Position numbers and translations under genes: made by a program | Assembly (NCBI RefSeq): GCF_009498275.1 | Contig: NZ_CP045643.1 | Coordinates: 744,001-808,000, forward strand | Origin: Streptomyces fagopyri | Lineage (GTDB): Bacteria > Actinomycetota > Actinomycetes > Streptomycetales > Streptomycetaceae | DNA length: 64,000 nt | Reading direction: 5' to 3' | The notes under the pieces: model-generated | Databases searched by the model: none | What the model was told of the DNA's origin: nothing | The model's input: only the letters and a program-made list of their open reading frames with translations | In this document: positions 51,530-59,393 of the stretch, piece after piece | How the letters are laid out: every line of letters starts with the position of its first letter | Numbering within the stretch: position 1 is the stretch's first letter

Positions 51530-52440
51530 CGGGCCCCATGGACCTGACGGACCTCACCGTCCTGTACCGGGGGCCTCTCGCCTCCTGCGACTACGACTGC
51601 CCGTACTGCCCGTTCGCCAAGCGCCGCGACAGCACCGCGCAACTGCGCGCCGACCGTGCCGCGCTCGAACGGTTCGTGGCCTGGGCACGCGGTCCGCACG
51701 GGCACCGGTTGTCCGTGCTGTTCACGCCGTGGGGCGAGGGACTGACCCGCTCGTGGTACCGCCGGGCTCTGGTGGAACTCTCCCACGAGCCGCACATCGG
51801 GCGCGTCGCCGTCCAGACCAACCTCAGCTGCCGCACCGACTGGCTCGCACGGGCGGAGGCCGACACCGTCGCCCTGTGGTGCACCTACCATCCGGGGCAG
51901 ACGCCCTACGAGCGTTTCCTCGGCAGGACGCACCGCCTGTCCGACCTGGGGATCCGGTTCAGCGTCGGCGTGGTCGGTCTGCCCGGTCACCTGGACCACG
52001 CACGGCGGCTGCGCGCGGACCTCCCCTCGCACGTGTACCTGTGGATCAACGCCGCCGAAGGCCACACCTACACCGACGAGCAGGCCGCCGAGTGGACCGC
52101 GCTGGACCCGCTCTTCCCCTACAGCCGCCATCCCCACCGCTCGGCGGGGCTGCCCTGCCGGACCGGCCGGAGCGTCATCTCGGTCGACGGAGAGGGCACC
52201 GTCCGGCGCTGCCACTTCGTCCGGACGGAACTCGGCAACCTCTACGACGGGTCCTACCGCTCCGCGCTCGCCCCGAGGCCGTGCCCGCTCACCGCGTGCG
52301 ACTGCCACATCGGGTACGTCCACCTGGAGACCCTGCCGTTGTACGACGTCTTCGCCGGCGGAGTCCTCGAACGCGTCCCGCACGCGGGGGCGCTCCCGCA
52401 CCGCCCGCTCCTCCCGCTCCTCCCGACGGCCACGGGCTGA
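51526..52440 (+). CDS. STM4011-family radical SAM protein
   Basis: This 304-residue protein has a radical SAM motif at the N-terminus, ASCDYDCPYCPF (Cys21, Cys25, Cys28). Extra cysteines near the C-terminus (LPCRTG, VRRCHFV, PCPLTACDCHIGYVH) resemble a SPASM/twitch auxiliary cluster. It begins with a GTG overlapping the stop of the preceding gene and closes the STM4015-4011 operon. SPASM-like proteins usually modify peptides, which is the main hint that the operon acts on a peptide or protein. No short precursor peptide gene is evident within the operon. Confidence 0.92.
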   Translation: MTGPMDLTDLTVLYRGPLASCDYDCPYCPFAKRRDSTAQLRADRAALERFVAWARGPHGHRLSVLFTPWGEGLTRSWYRRALVELSHEPHIGRVAVQTNLSCRTDWLARAEADTVALWCTYHPGQTPYERFLGRTHRLSDLGIRFSVGVVGLPGHLDHARRLRADLPSHVYLWINAAEGHTYTDEQAAEWTALDPLFPYSRHPHRSAGLPCRTGRSVISVDGEGTVRRCHFVRTELGNLYDGSYRSALAPRPCPLTACDCHIGYVHLETLPLYDVFAGGVLERVPHAGALPHRPLLPLLPTATG

Positions 52441-52485
52441 GTCCGCTCGCCGGGGTCCGGCTTTCGGGACGTGCGTCCGGCGGGG

Positions 52486-53460
52486 TCAGCGCAGGGCCGC
52501 GCCGACGACGGCGGTGGCGTGGTCCCAGAGGCGGTCCGCGGCCTCGGGGTCGAGCGCGTGCGTGGCGACTCCGCCGGGCCGCTCCTCCGGGCCCCGGACG
52601 AGGCGCGCCTCCTCGTTGTCCTCGAAGTAGCGTCCGGTGACACCGCTCACCAGAGGCGACGCGGCCAGCAGCACGGACGTCGAGGCTCCCTGGGCGGGCT
52701 CCTTGTAGTAGGGCTGCGGGATGATGTCGCCCTTCTCGTCGATGGCGCCCAGGGCCCGCATGGTGTCGTCGTCGAGGTACCGCTGGAGGTTCGTGCTGAT
52801 CCACCCCGGGTTGAGCGCGTTGGCGGTGATCCCGTCCGCGGCCCAGCGGCGGGCGCCCACCGCCAGCAGTACGTCCGCGGTCTTGGACTGGCCGTACGCC
52901 GTCCAGCGGTCGTAGGGGCGTCGCTCGAACTGGGGGTCGTCGAAGTCGAACCCGGCGGTCAGGTGCGCCCCCGAGCTGACGATGACGACGCGGGCCGAGC
53001 CGGCCGCTCGCAGACTGCCGTGCAGCGCGGTGGCCAGGGCGAAGTGCCCGAGGTGGTTGGTCGCGAGCTGGAGCTCCCAGCCCTGGGCGCTGACCGTGCG
53101 TTCCGGGAGGGCCATGATCCCCGCGTTGGCGACGAGGATGTCGAGCGGGCCCCGCCAGGTGCGCGCGAAGGCGTCGACGGACAGAAGGTCCGCGAGGTCG
53201 AGCGGCGCCGCGTGCACCGATCCGGAGCCGTGCGCGGCCGTGAGTTCGTGGACGAGTCCCGCGGCGGAGGCGGGGGCGCGCGTGGCGATGGTGACCTCCG
53301 CTCCGGCTGCGGCCAGGGCGCGGACGGTCTCGACACCGATCCCGGAGGCTCCGCCGGTCACGATGGCCCGGCGTCCGGTGAGGTCCACGCCGTGGATGAC
53401 CTCCGCGGCGGTGGCGTGCGAGTGGAAGGGGGTGGTCAGTCGGTCGTGATCGTCGTACAT
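52486..53460 (-). CDS. SDR-family (short-chain) oxidoreductase
   Basis: This 324-residue enzyme has the classical SDR motifs: AIVTGGASGIGVETV (cofactor loop), LVANAGIM, the catalytic Ser in VIVSSGAHL, and YGQSK (Tyr and Lys). The long N-terminus and the ALNPGWISTNLQRYL region are like daunorubicin C-13 ketoreductase/WW-domain-type SDRs. An alternative ATG five codons upstream exists; the chosen one has AAGAGG 6 bp before it. It is divergent from an AraC regulator gene with about 110 bp between, so that regulator probably controls it. Confidence 0.92.
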   Translation of the reverse strand: MYDDHDRLTTPFHSHATAAEVIHGVDLTGRRAIVTGGASGIGVETVRALAAAGAEVTIATRAPASAAGLVHELTAAHGSGSVHAAPLDLADLLSVDAFARTWRGPLDILVANAGIMALPERTVSAQGWELQLATNHLGHFALATALHGSLRAAGSARVVIVSSGAHLTAGFDFDDPQFERRPYDRWTAYGQSKTADVLLAVGARRWAADGITANALNPGWISTNLQRYLDDDTMRALGAIDEKGDIIPQPYYKEPAQGASTSVLLAASPLVSGVTGRYFEDNEEARLVRGPEERPGGVATHALDPEAADRLWDHATAVVGAALR

Positions 53461-53570
53461 GGGGGGCCTCTTCATGGGGTGCCGTGGACGTTCTTGACGC
53501 TACGGCCATGACCATGGACGATCCATAAGAGAGAGTCCGAGAAACTTGCTCGAACGTCCAGAAGGAGTCC

Positions 53571-54491
53571 GTGGTGGATCCCCTGGAGGATGTGCTGACC
53601 CTGCTCGACACCAGGGGGCACCTCTCCACGAGACTGGTCGCCGGGGGCCGGTGGGCCGTCCGGTTCGACGCCCCGTCCGGCGTGAAGTTCAACGCCGTCC
53701 GGCGCGGTCACTGCCTCCTCGAAGTGGACGGCACGGGGGACCCGCTCGCCTTGGCGGAGGGGGACTGCTATCTGCTGACTCAGCCGAGGCCCTTCACCCT
53801 CCGCGGCGACCTTGAGACGGAGGCCGTGGACGCCGCCCTCGTCTTCGCCTCGCCCGAGGGCGGCGTCGCGCGAGCGGGCGACGGCGAGGACGACGTCGCC
53901 CTCGTCGGCGGCCGTTTCTCGTTCGGCGACCGGGCGCGCGCACTGCTGCTCGAAAACCTGCCTCCGGTGATCCACGTACCCGCGGGAACGGCGCAGGCCG
54001 AGACCCTGCGATGGGCACTCGCCCAGATCGACCGGGAACTGCGGGACGGCCCCATGGGCTCGGCACTGGTCGCGGAGCACCTGGCGGTCGTCATGCTCGT
54101 CCACGTCCTGCGCCTGCACCTCGCGCGTGAGCCCGGGGCCGTTTCCGGCTGGCTCGCGGGCCTCGGGGATCCCGTGGTGGCGGCGGCGCTGACGTCCTTG
54201 CACGGCCGTCCGGAGCACCCGTGGACGGTCGCCGAGCTCGCGGTGGCCTGTGCCGTGTCGCGGTCGACGCTCGCCGCGCGCTTCAAGAGCACGGTGGGCC
54301 GTGGACCGCTCGACTACCTCACCCGGTGGCGGGTGGAACTCGCCTCCCGCCACCTGCGGCGCGGCACCGACACCGTTTCCGTCATCGCCCGCACGGTCGG
54401 CTACGGCTCCGAGAGCGCGCTCAGTACGGCGTTCAAACGGGTCACCGGCGTCTCACCCCGGGACTACCGCAGGACGACGCGGGCGTCCTGA
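53571..54491 (+). CDS. AraC-family regulator with cupin_6 sensor
   Basis: This 306-residue regulator has an N-terminal cupin_6-type domain (about 1-190; FNAVRRGHCLLEVDG, ALAEGDCYLLTQPRPFTL) and a C-terminal AraC DNA-binding domain (about 205-300; VAELAVACAVSRSTLAARFKSTVG and VSVIARTVGYGSESALSTAFKRVTGVSPRDYR). AAGGAG lies just before two consecutive GTG codons, either of which could start. It is divergent from the SDR gene, the usual arrangement for a regulator and its single target. Confidence 0.92.
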   Translation: MVDPLEDVLTLLDTRGHLSTRLVAGGRWAVRFDAPSGVKFNAVRRGHCLLEVDGTGDPLALAEGDCYLLTQPRPFTLRGDLETEAVDAALVFASPEGGVARAGDGEDDVALVGGRFSFGDRARALLLENLPPVIHVPAGTAQAETLRWALAQIDRELRDGPMGSALVAEHLAVVMLVHVLRLHLAREPGAVSGWLAGLGDPVVAAALTSLHGRPEHPWTVAELAVACAVSRSTLAARFKSTVGRGPLDYLTRWRVELASRHLRRGTDTVSVIARTVGYGSESALSTAFKRVTGVSPRDYRRTTRAS

Positions 54492-54555
54492 GTCACGGAG
54501 AAGGGGCGCCGGCGCCCGGCGCCGAGGGCTGTCCCGCGGTCCCCGTCGGATGCCT

Positions 54556-55626
54556 TCAGGGCTTGCCGACCGGGGTCACCAGTCCCAGGCCGATGAGACT
54601 GTCAGCGGTGTCGAGGACCGTCCGGGTGACGTCGCGGGGTTCCCAGTCGAGCACGGAGCGCGCCTTGGCGTTGCTGATGACGGGAACACGGCCTCCCAGA
54701 CCCGCCGCGTCCCGTAGTGCCGGCTCCGTCTTCGCCGCTTCCCGCATTTCTTCGACGGTGAGCTCCGAGGACGGCAGCGCGTCGGCCGCGGCGGGCAGGT
54801 GGGCCCGCAGGACCTCGGCCATGCCGAGGAAGCTGATCGACGGTCCGCCCACCGCGAGGAAGCGCTCTCCCGCCGCCTTGGGATGAAGCATGGCGCGCAG
54901 GTGCAGGTCCACGACGTCGCGGACGTCGACGACACCGAAGTACATGAGCGGTACCACCGGCATCCGCCCGGTCAACATGGACCTGACGATGTTGGTCGAC
55001 GCGGCCAGGCGCGGTCCCAGCACGGGACCGAAGATGCCCACGGGGTTGACGACCGCGAGCTCGATCCCCCCGTTCGCCTCGACGAAGTCCCACGCCGCGC
55101 GCTCCGCGAGGACCTTGGACTTGTGGTACGCGGGGAGGCCCTCGGTGTCCGGGTCGGTCCAGTCCTCCTCCGAGTACCGGGCGTCGGGCTTCACGGTGTA
55201 GCCGACCGCCGCGAAGGACGACGTCATCACCACGCGTCGTACGCCCGCGGTCCGGGCCGCGGAGATGACGCGCAGCGCGCCGTCGCGCGCCGGAAGGATG
55301 AGTTCGTCCTCGTTCTCCGGCGGCGTGACGGGAAAGGGCGACGCCACGTGCAGCACATGACTCACGCCGTCCACCGCGGCCGCCCAGCCCGTGTCGGCGG
55401 ACAGATCCGCCACGGCGAATTCGAGAAGATCCTCCCGGTCCGCCCCGGCCTGCCGCACGAGTGCGAGGACCTCGGTGTCACGACCGGGCTCCCGGACCGT
55501 CACCCTGGTCCGGTGGCCCTCACTCAGCAGCCGGGCGACCAGGTGACCGCCGACGTATCCGGTCGCGCCGGTCACCAGCACGGTTCCCGCACCGGAGGCG
55601 CCGGGGACAGGGGTTTCTGCAGCCAT
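54556..55626 (-). CDS. NAD(P)-dependent epimerase/dihydroflavonol-reductase-like SDR
   Basis: This 356-residue extended SDR has the cofactor motif VLVTGATGYVGGHLVARLL, then VVMTSSFAAVGY (catalytic Ser), AYHKSKVLAERAAWDF (Tyr and Lys) and NPVGIFGPVL. The pattern is that of dihydroflavonol-4-reductase-like aldehyde or ketone reductases. Its ATG lies 13 bp after the stop of the merR gene on the same strand, so the two form an operon. The MerR-type promoter upstream of merR should drive both. Confidence 0.92.
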   Translation of the reverse strand: MAAETPVPGASGAGTVLVTGATGYVGGHLVARLLSEGHRTRVTVREPGRDTEVLALVRQAGADREDLLEFAVADLSADTGWAAAVDGVSHVLHVASPFPVTPPENEDELILPARDGALRVISAARTAGVRRVVMTSSFAAVGYTVKPDARYSEEDWTDPDTEGLPAYHKSKVLAERAAWDFVEANGGIELAVVNPVGIFGPVLGPRLAASTNIVRSMLTGRMPVVPLMYFGVVDVRDVVDLHLRAMLHPKAAGERFLAVGGPSISFLGMAEVLRAHLPAAADALPSSELTVEEMREAAKTEPALRDAAGLGGRVPVISNAKARSVLDWEPRDVTRTVLDTADSLIGLGLVTPVGKP

Positions 55627-55639
55627 TTCACTCAGTCCT

Positions 55640-56068
55640 TCAGGGTTCGAATTGTTCGAGGATCAGCGTGACCGCCTCGATCGCCCGGTGTTCGGCGACG
55701 GCGTCGCCCCGCAGACGGGCATCCCACATCCGGGTCTTCCCCCGGAGGTAGGCCAGACGTGACTTCAGCCGTTCGATGTCCTCCGCCAGCCTCTCGGCCT
55801 GGCCGGCGAACAGGTCGCGCTGCTCCGCCGCCGCGGCGTTGCCGAGAGGGAGCAGGTCCACGTAGCGGCGCATGCCGGCGACCGTCATTCCGGCCGAGCG
55901 CAGACAGGCCAGGGCCACGACCCGGTCGGCCGTCGCCGGTTCGTACCGGCGGTGCCCGCTGGACTCGTCACGGCCCACCACTCCCAGCAGGCCGACCTTC
56001 TCGTAGTAGCGGAGCGTGGGCTCGCTGAAGCCCGAGCGCCGCGCCATCTCCTGAATGGTCAGACTCAC
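55640..56068 (-). CDS. MerR-family transcriptional regulator
   Basis: This 142-residue regulator has the MerR N-terminal helix-turn-helix and wing: TIQEMARRSGFSEPTLRYYEKVGLLGVVGRDESSGHRRY in the gene, followed by VVALACLRSAGMTVAGMRRYVDL and a long dimerisation coiled coil to about 125. No metal-binding Cys cluster is visible, so it belongs with the redox or drug-sensing type. The GTG start has GGAGG 7 bp upstream. It is the first gene of the merR-epimerase operon and probably regulates it. Confidence 0.93.
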   Translation of the reverse strand: MSLTIQEMARRSGFSEPTLRYYEKVGLLGVVGRDESSGHRRYEPATADRVVALACLRSAGMTVAGMRRYVDLLPLGNAAAAEQRDLFAGQAERLAEDIERLKSRLAYLRGKTRMWDARLRGDAVAEHRAIEAVTLILEQFEP

Positions 56069-56099
56069 CGTTCGTCCTCCGTCGTGTCCGTCATGAAGG

Positions 56100-56130
56100 A
56101 GCCTGCGACACCTCAAGCGCTTCAAGTCAA
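56100..56130 (-). promoter_or_regulatory. MerR-type promoter with 19-bp spacer and operator dyad
   Basis: On the minus strand TTGACT (56130-56125) and CAGGCT (56105-56100) are separated by 19 bp, the long spacer typical of MerR-controlled promoters. The dyad ACTTGAAGCGCTTGAGGT (14 of 18 positions symmetric) lies inside it. The promoter drives merR and the epimerase gene. Confidence 0.7.
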
Positions 56131-56252
56131 ATGTCCTGGACCCCGGACTCCGGGCAACCACGGGACGCGCGGATGCGCGGCACGTCACCCATGGGGACAC
56201 TGGGCCTACCGCACCCCCACCCCATTCCGCTCATGAGTCCGAGGAGCTGACG

Positions 56253-56723
56253 ATGGCCGGGAAGCCGCCCTATCCGCCGTTCGATGCCGAGAGTGCCGTG
56301 CTGAAGGTCAGGGCAGGCGAGGACGCCTGGAACACCCGTGACCCCGAGAAGGTCTCGCTGGCCTACACCGAGGACAGCCGCTGGCGTAATCGTTCGCTCT
56401 TCATCAACGGACGCGAGGAGATCGTCGACTTCCTCACCCGCAAGTGGGAGAACGAACGCGAATACCGGCTGATCAAGGAGTTGTGGGCGTTCGGCGGGAA
56501 CCGGATCGCCGTCCGCTTCGCCTACGAGTACCACACGGCCACCGGCGACTGGTTCCGCGCCTACGGAAACGAGAACTGGGAGTTCGGCGACGACGGGCTC
56601 ATGAGCGTGCGCCACGCGAGCATCAACGACGTGCCGATCACGGCCTCGGAACGCGCCTTCGACTGGGACCGTTCGGGCCCGCGCCCGCCCGACTACCCGA
56701 GCCTCAGCGACTTCGGTTTCTGA
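56253..56723 (+). CDS. DUF1348 family (NTF2/SnoaL-like) protein
   Basis: This 156-residue protein matches DUF1348: [30 protein letters not shown], then [26 protein letters not shown] and [28 protein letters not shown], ending [13 protein letters not shown]. The fold is a cone-shaped NTF2/SnoaL barrel that binds small ligands. No specific reaction is established. GAGGAG lies 6 bp before the ATG. It is divergent from the merR operon, so the MerR protein may also act on it. Confidence 0.92.
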   Translation: MAGKPPYPPFDAESAVLKVRAGEDAWNTRDPEKVSLAYTEDSRWRNRSLFINGREEIVDFLTRKWENEREYRLIKELWAFGGNRIAVRFAYEYHTATGDWFRAYGNENWEFGDDGLMSVRHASINDVPITASERAFDWDRSGPRPPDYPSLSDFGF

Positions 56724-56750
56724 ACCCGGGACGACCCCGGCCCGAAGGGA

Positions 56751-56786
56751 CCCGGTCCCCGGGCGGACCGGCGTCCGGGGACCGGG
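56751..56786. terminator. perfect 12-bp stem hairpin terminator
   Basis: CCCGGTCCCCGG pairs with CCGGGGACCGGG over a 12-base loop, between the convergent DUF1348 and cydB genes. Confidence 0.8.
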
Positions 56787-56855
56787 ATCGGCGGCGGCGC
56801 CGGAGCGGTCAGGGGCGGGCGGGGTCAGGGGCGGGCGCGGACATGTGAGCGGTGC

Positions 56856-57860
56856 TCATGTGCGGGCCCGGAGTCTGCCCTGGCCGGAGAGGCGGAAGAG
56901 CAGGATCAGGGACGGCAGGATGATCAGGGCGGCGACACAGGCGACGCCGAGGAGAACGGCCAGTGTGGTGTCCGGAGCCGCGGCCTCGTGGATGCGCAGA
57001 TGCGTGCCGAGCAGGAAGGGGTACTGGGCCACCCCCCAGCCGACGACCACGGCGGCGATGGCCAGCGCGGCGATCTCGCGCCGGCCGGCGCGCCGGCCCA
57101 GGCGTGCCCCCGCCATGCCCACGATGCCGCAGAGCGCCGCGAGCGCCATGAGCGGCAGCCCTCGGTGACTGAGCTGGTGGAACAGCCGGGGCGCGTCGGT
57201 CCTGAGCACGAAGATCCCGGCGATGCTGACGACCCCCGCCACGGCGCCGGCCAGCAGGGCGCGGTGGCGGAAGTACCGTTCGAGGCCGGCGTCGTCGAGT
57301 CGGTGGGCCGCCGTGGCGAGGTAGAAGGCGGCGAGGTAGGCGCAGCTGACGACGGCCAGGATGCCACCGAGGACGGAGGTGGGGTTGAGCCAGCTGGTGA
57401 CGGCGTCGCCGTTGCCGCCGGAGGGCACACGGCCCGAGGCGATGCCACCGGCGATGCTGCCGAAGCAGTAGGGGGTCAGTACGGAGGAGGCCGCGAACAG
57501 GGTGCCGTTGAGGCGCTGTTGGGGCGTGCGCACGGAGACCTTGCGGAAGGCGAAGCCGGCTCCGCGCAGCACGATCCCGAGGGCGGCGAGGACGAGTGGC
57601 AGATACAGGGTCGTGGTGATCGCGGCGAACGCGGTGGGGAACCCGCTCCACAGCATCACCAGGCAGTAGATGAGCCAGGTGTGGTTGGCCTCCCAGACCG
57701 GACCGATCGACAGGTCGACCAGATGGCGGGGGTTCTTGCCCCGTTCGGCTCCCCCGGCCGTCAGGTCCCAGAAGCCGGCGCCGAAGTCCGCGCCGCCGAA
57801 CAGCGCGTACGCGACGACACCGACGAACATGACCAGGGCGACCACGTCACTGAGGTTCAT
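56856..57860 (-). CDS. cydB: cytochrome bd ubiquinol oxidase subunit II
   Basis: This 334-residue membrane protein is CydB with eight to nine transmembrane helices. Conserved features are ALFGGADFGAGFWDL near the N-terminus, IGPVWEANHTWLIYCLVMLWSGFP in the gene (quinone oxidase subunit II signature), and FLGTHLR-like LLGTHLRIHEAA. It overlaps cydA by 4 bp. The cydCD transporter genes that often follow are not within the window. The enzyme is a high-affinity terminal oxidase used under low oxygen or stress. Confidence 0.95.
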   Translation of the reverse strand: MNLSDVVALVMFVGVVAYALFGGADFGAGFWDLTAGGAERGKNPRHLVDLSIGPVWEANHTWLIYCLVMLWSGFPTAFAAITTTLYLPLVLAALGIVLRGAGFAFRKVSVRTPQQRLNGTLFAASSVLTPYCFGSIAGGIASGRVPSGGNGDAVTSWLNPTSVLGGILAVVSCAYLAAFYLATAAHRLDDAGLERYFRHRALLAGAVAGVVSIAGIFVLRTDAPRLFHQLSHRGLPLMALAALCGIVGMAGARLGRRAGRREIAALAIAAVVVGWGVAQYPFLLGTHLRIHEAAAPDTTLAVLLGVACVAALIILPSLILLFRLSGQGRLRART

Positions 57861-59284
57861 CGCTCTTCTCCTGCCGTGCCGGACGCGGCGAAGGGCTGCT
57901 CGGGTCCGTAGGGGACGTAGACGGTCTCGTCGCCCGCGGTCCGCCAGTGCCGGGCCATTCCGCGCAGGACCAGGACGGCACCGATGCCGACCGCCGCGTA
58001 CAGGGCGACGGTCGCCCCGAACAGCGGCCACAGGTTGCCCCGCGTCGTCACGGCCTGCCGCGTGAGCAGCAGACCGACCACGGTCCACGGCTGGCGGCCC
58101 ACCTCGGTGACGACCCAGCCGCTCTCCAGGCAGACGACAGCGACGAGCCCGCTGACGGCGGCGCCTCGCAGGAACCAGCGGTTGGTGGGCATCGTCCGTC
58201 CTCGCCACCACAGCCAGGCGAACCACAGGACGAGGCCGAACATGAGGAAGGTGGTGCCGACCATCACGTCGAAGGCCAGGTGCACGATGGTGACGCTGCG
58301 GTCGGTGGGCCGCACCTCGGCCGGAATGGCCTCCAGCCCCTTGATCTCGGTCGAGGGGGTGAAGCCGGCGAGGATCGACGCCATGTCCGGGACGGGAAGG
58401 CCGTACCTGACCTTGCCGTCGACCAGGAACCCGCCGAGGTTCTCCGGCACATGGTCACCGGTCGCGGGCAGGAGTTCGATCGCCGCGAATTTGGCGGGCT
58501 CGTCCTGGAACACCTGGCGTGCCACGGTGTCGCCGACGAAGATCTGCACGGGAATGGCCGCCGCCGCGACGAGGAACCCGATGAGGAACCCGAGGCGGTG
58601 GTGGCGGTCCCGGCGTCCCTTGAGCATGCCGGCGGCGTACACGCCCGCGACCGTGAACCCGGCCACGATGTAGGCGGCCAGGAGCATGTGCACGGTCTCG
58701 TACCAGAACGCTCCGTTGAAGAAGACGCGCAGCGGCCGTACGGCGGTGACATGACCGTCGCGCAGGGTGATCCCGCCGGGCTGGTTCATCCAGCTGTTGG
58801 CCGCGATGACGGCCGCCGCGCCGCCGAGGCTGGCCAGCACGACCGGGACTCCCGTCCAGAAGTGGGCCCAGGGCGGGAGCCGGTTCCAGCCGTAGAGGTA
58901 GATCGAGACGAAGATGGCCTCGAGGAAGAAGAAGAGGCCCTCCACCGCGAACGGCATCCCGAAGGCGGCTCCGTAGTCACCCATCAGGCCGGGCCACAGG
59001 ATGCCGAGTTCGAACGACAGCACCGTGCCGGTGATCGCCCCCACCGCGAAGAGCACGGCGGCCACCTTCGACCAGCGCCTGGCCAGCCGCAGGGCGTCCC
59101 CGTCGCCATGGCGCAGGCCGCGGTAGTGGGCGATGAGCATGAGAGCGGTCAGAGCGACGCCGAAGGGCACCAGGATGATGTGGAAGCCGAGAGTGAACGC
59201 CATCTGCTCCCGGGCCGGGAGCAACTGCGACGGGTCTCCGACGGCCGCCAGGGCCTTGCTCACTGGATGCGACACCCGGTCCAT
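57857..59284 (-). CDS. cydA: cytochrome bd ubiquinol oxidase subunit I
   Basis: This 475-residue protein is CydA with about nine helices. The heme b595 ligand His lies in REQMAFTLGFHIILVPFG near residue 35, the quinol-site GRQPWTV occurs near residue 385, and FRVMVG-type FDVMVGTTFLMFGLVLWF lies before it. The Q-loop between helices 6 and 7 is short, as in cyanide-insensitive or short-loop bd oxidases. I start at MDRVSHPVSK; an ATG seven codons upstream is possible. It is the first gene of the cydAB operon. Confidence 0.94.
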   Translation of the reverse strand: MDRVSHPVSKALAAVGDPSQLLPAREQMAFTLGFHIILVPFGVALTALMLIAHYRGLRHGDGDALRLARRWSKVAAVLFAVGAITGTVLSFELGILWPGLMGDYGAAFGMPFAVEGLFFFLEAIFVSIYLYGWNRLPPWAHFWTGVPVVLASLGGAAAVIAANSWMNQPGGITLRDGHVTAVRPLRVFFNGAFWYETVHMLLAAYIVAGFTVAGVYAAGMLKGRRDRHHRLGFLIGFLVAAAAIPVQIFVGDTVARQVFQDEPAKFAAIELLPATGDHVPENLGGFLVDGKVRYGLPVPDMASILAGFTPSTEIKGLEAIPAEVRPTDRSVTIVHLAFDVMVGTTFLMFGLVLWFAWLWWRGRTMPTNRWFLRGAAVSGLVAVVCLESGWVVTEVGRQPWTVVGLLLTRQAVTTRGNLWPLFGATVALYAAVGIGAVLVLRGMARHWRTAGDETVYVPYGPEQPFAASGTAGEER

Positions 59285-59393
59285 GCTCGCGCTGTGACGG
59301 CACATCCGGGACGTCCGGAGTGCGGCGCGGCGCGGGGTGCCACCCGGACGGGCTACGCGCGGGCCCCCGGGTGGCCGCGGCGTGGTGCGGCCG

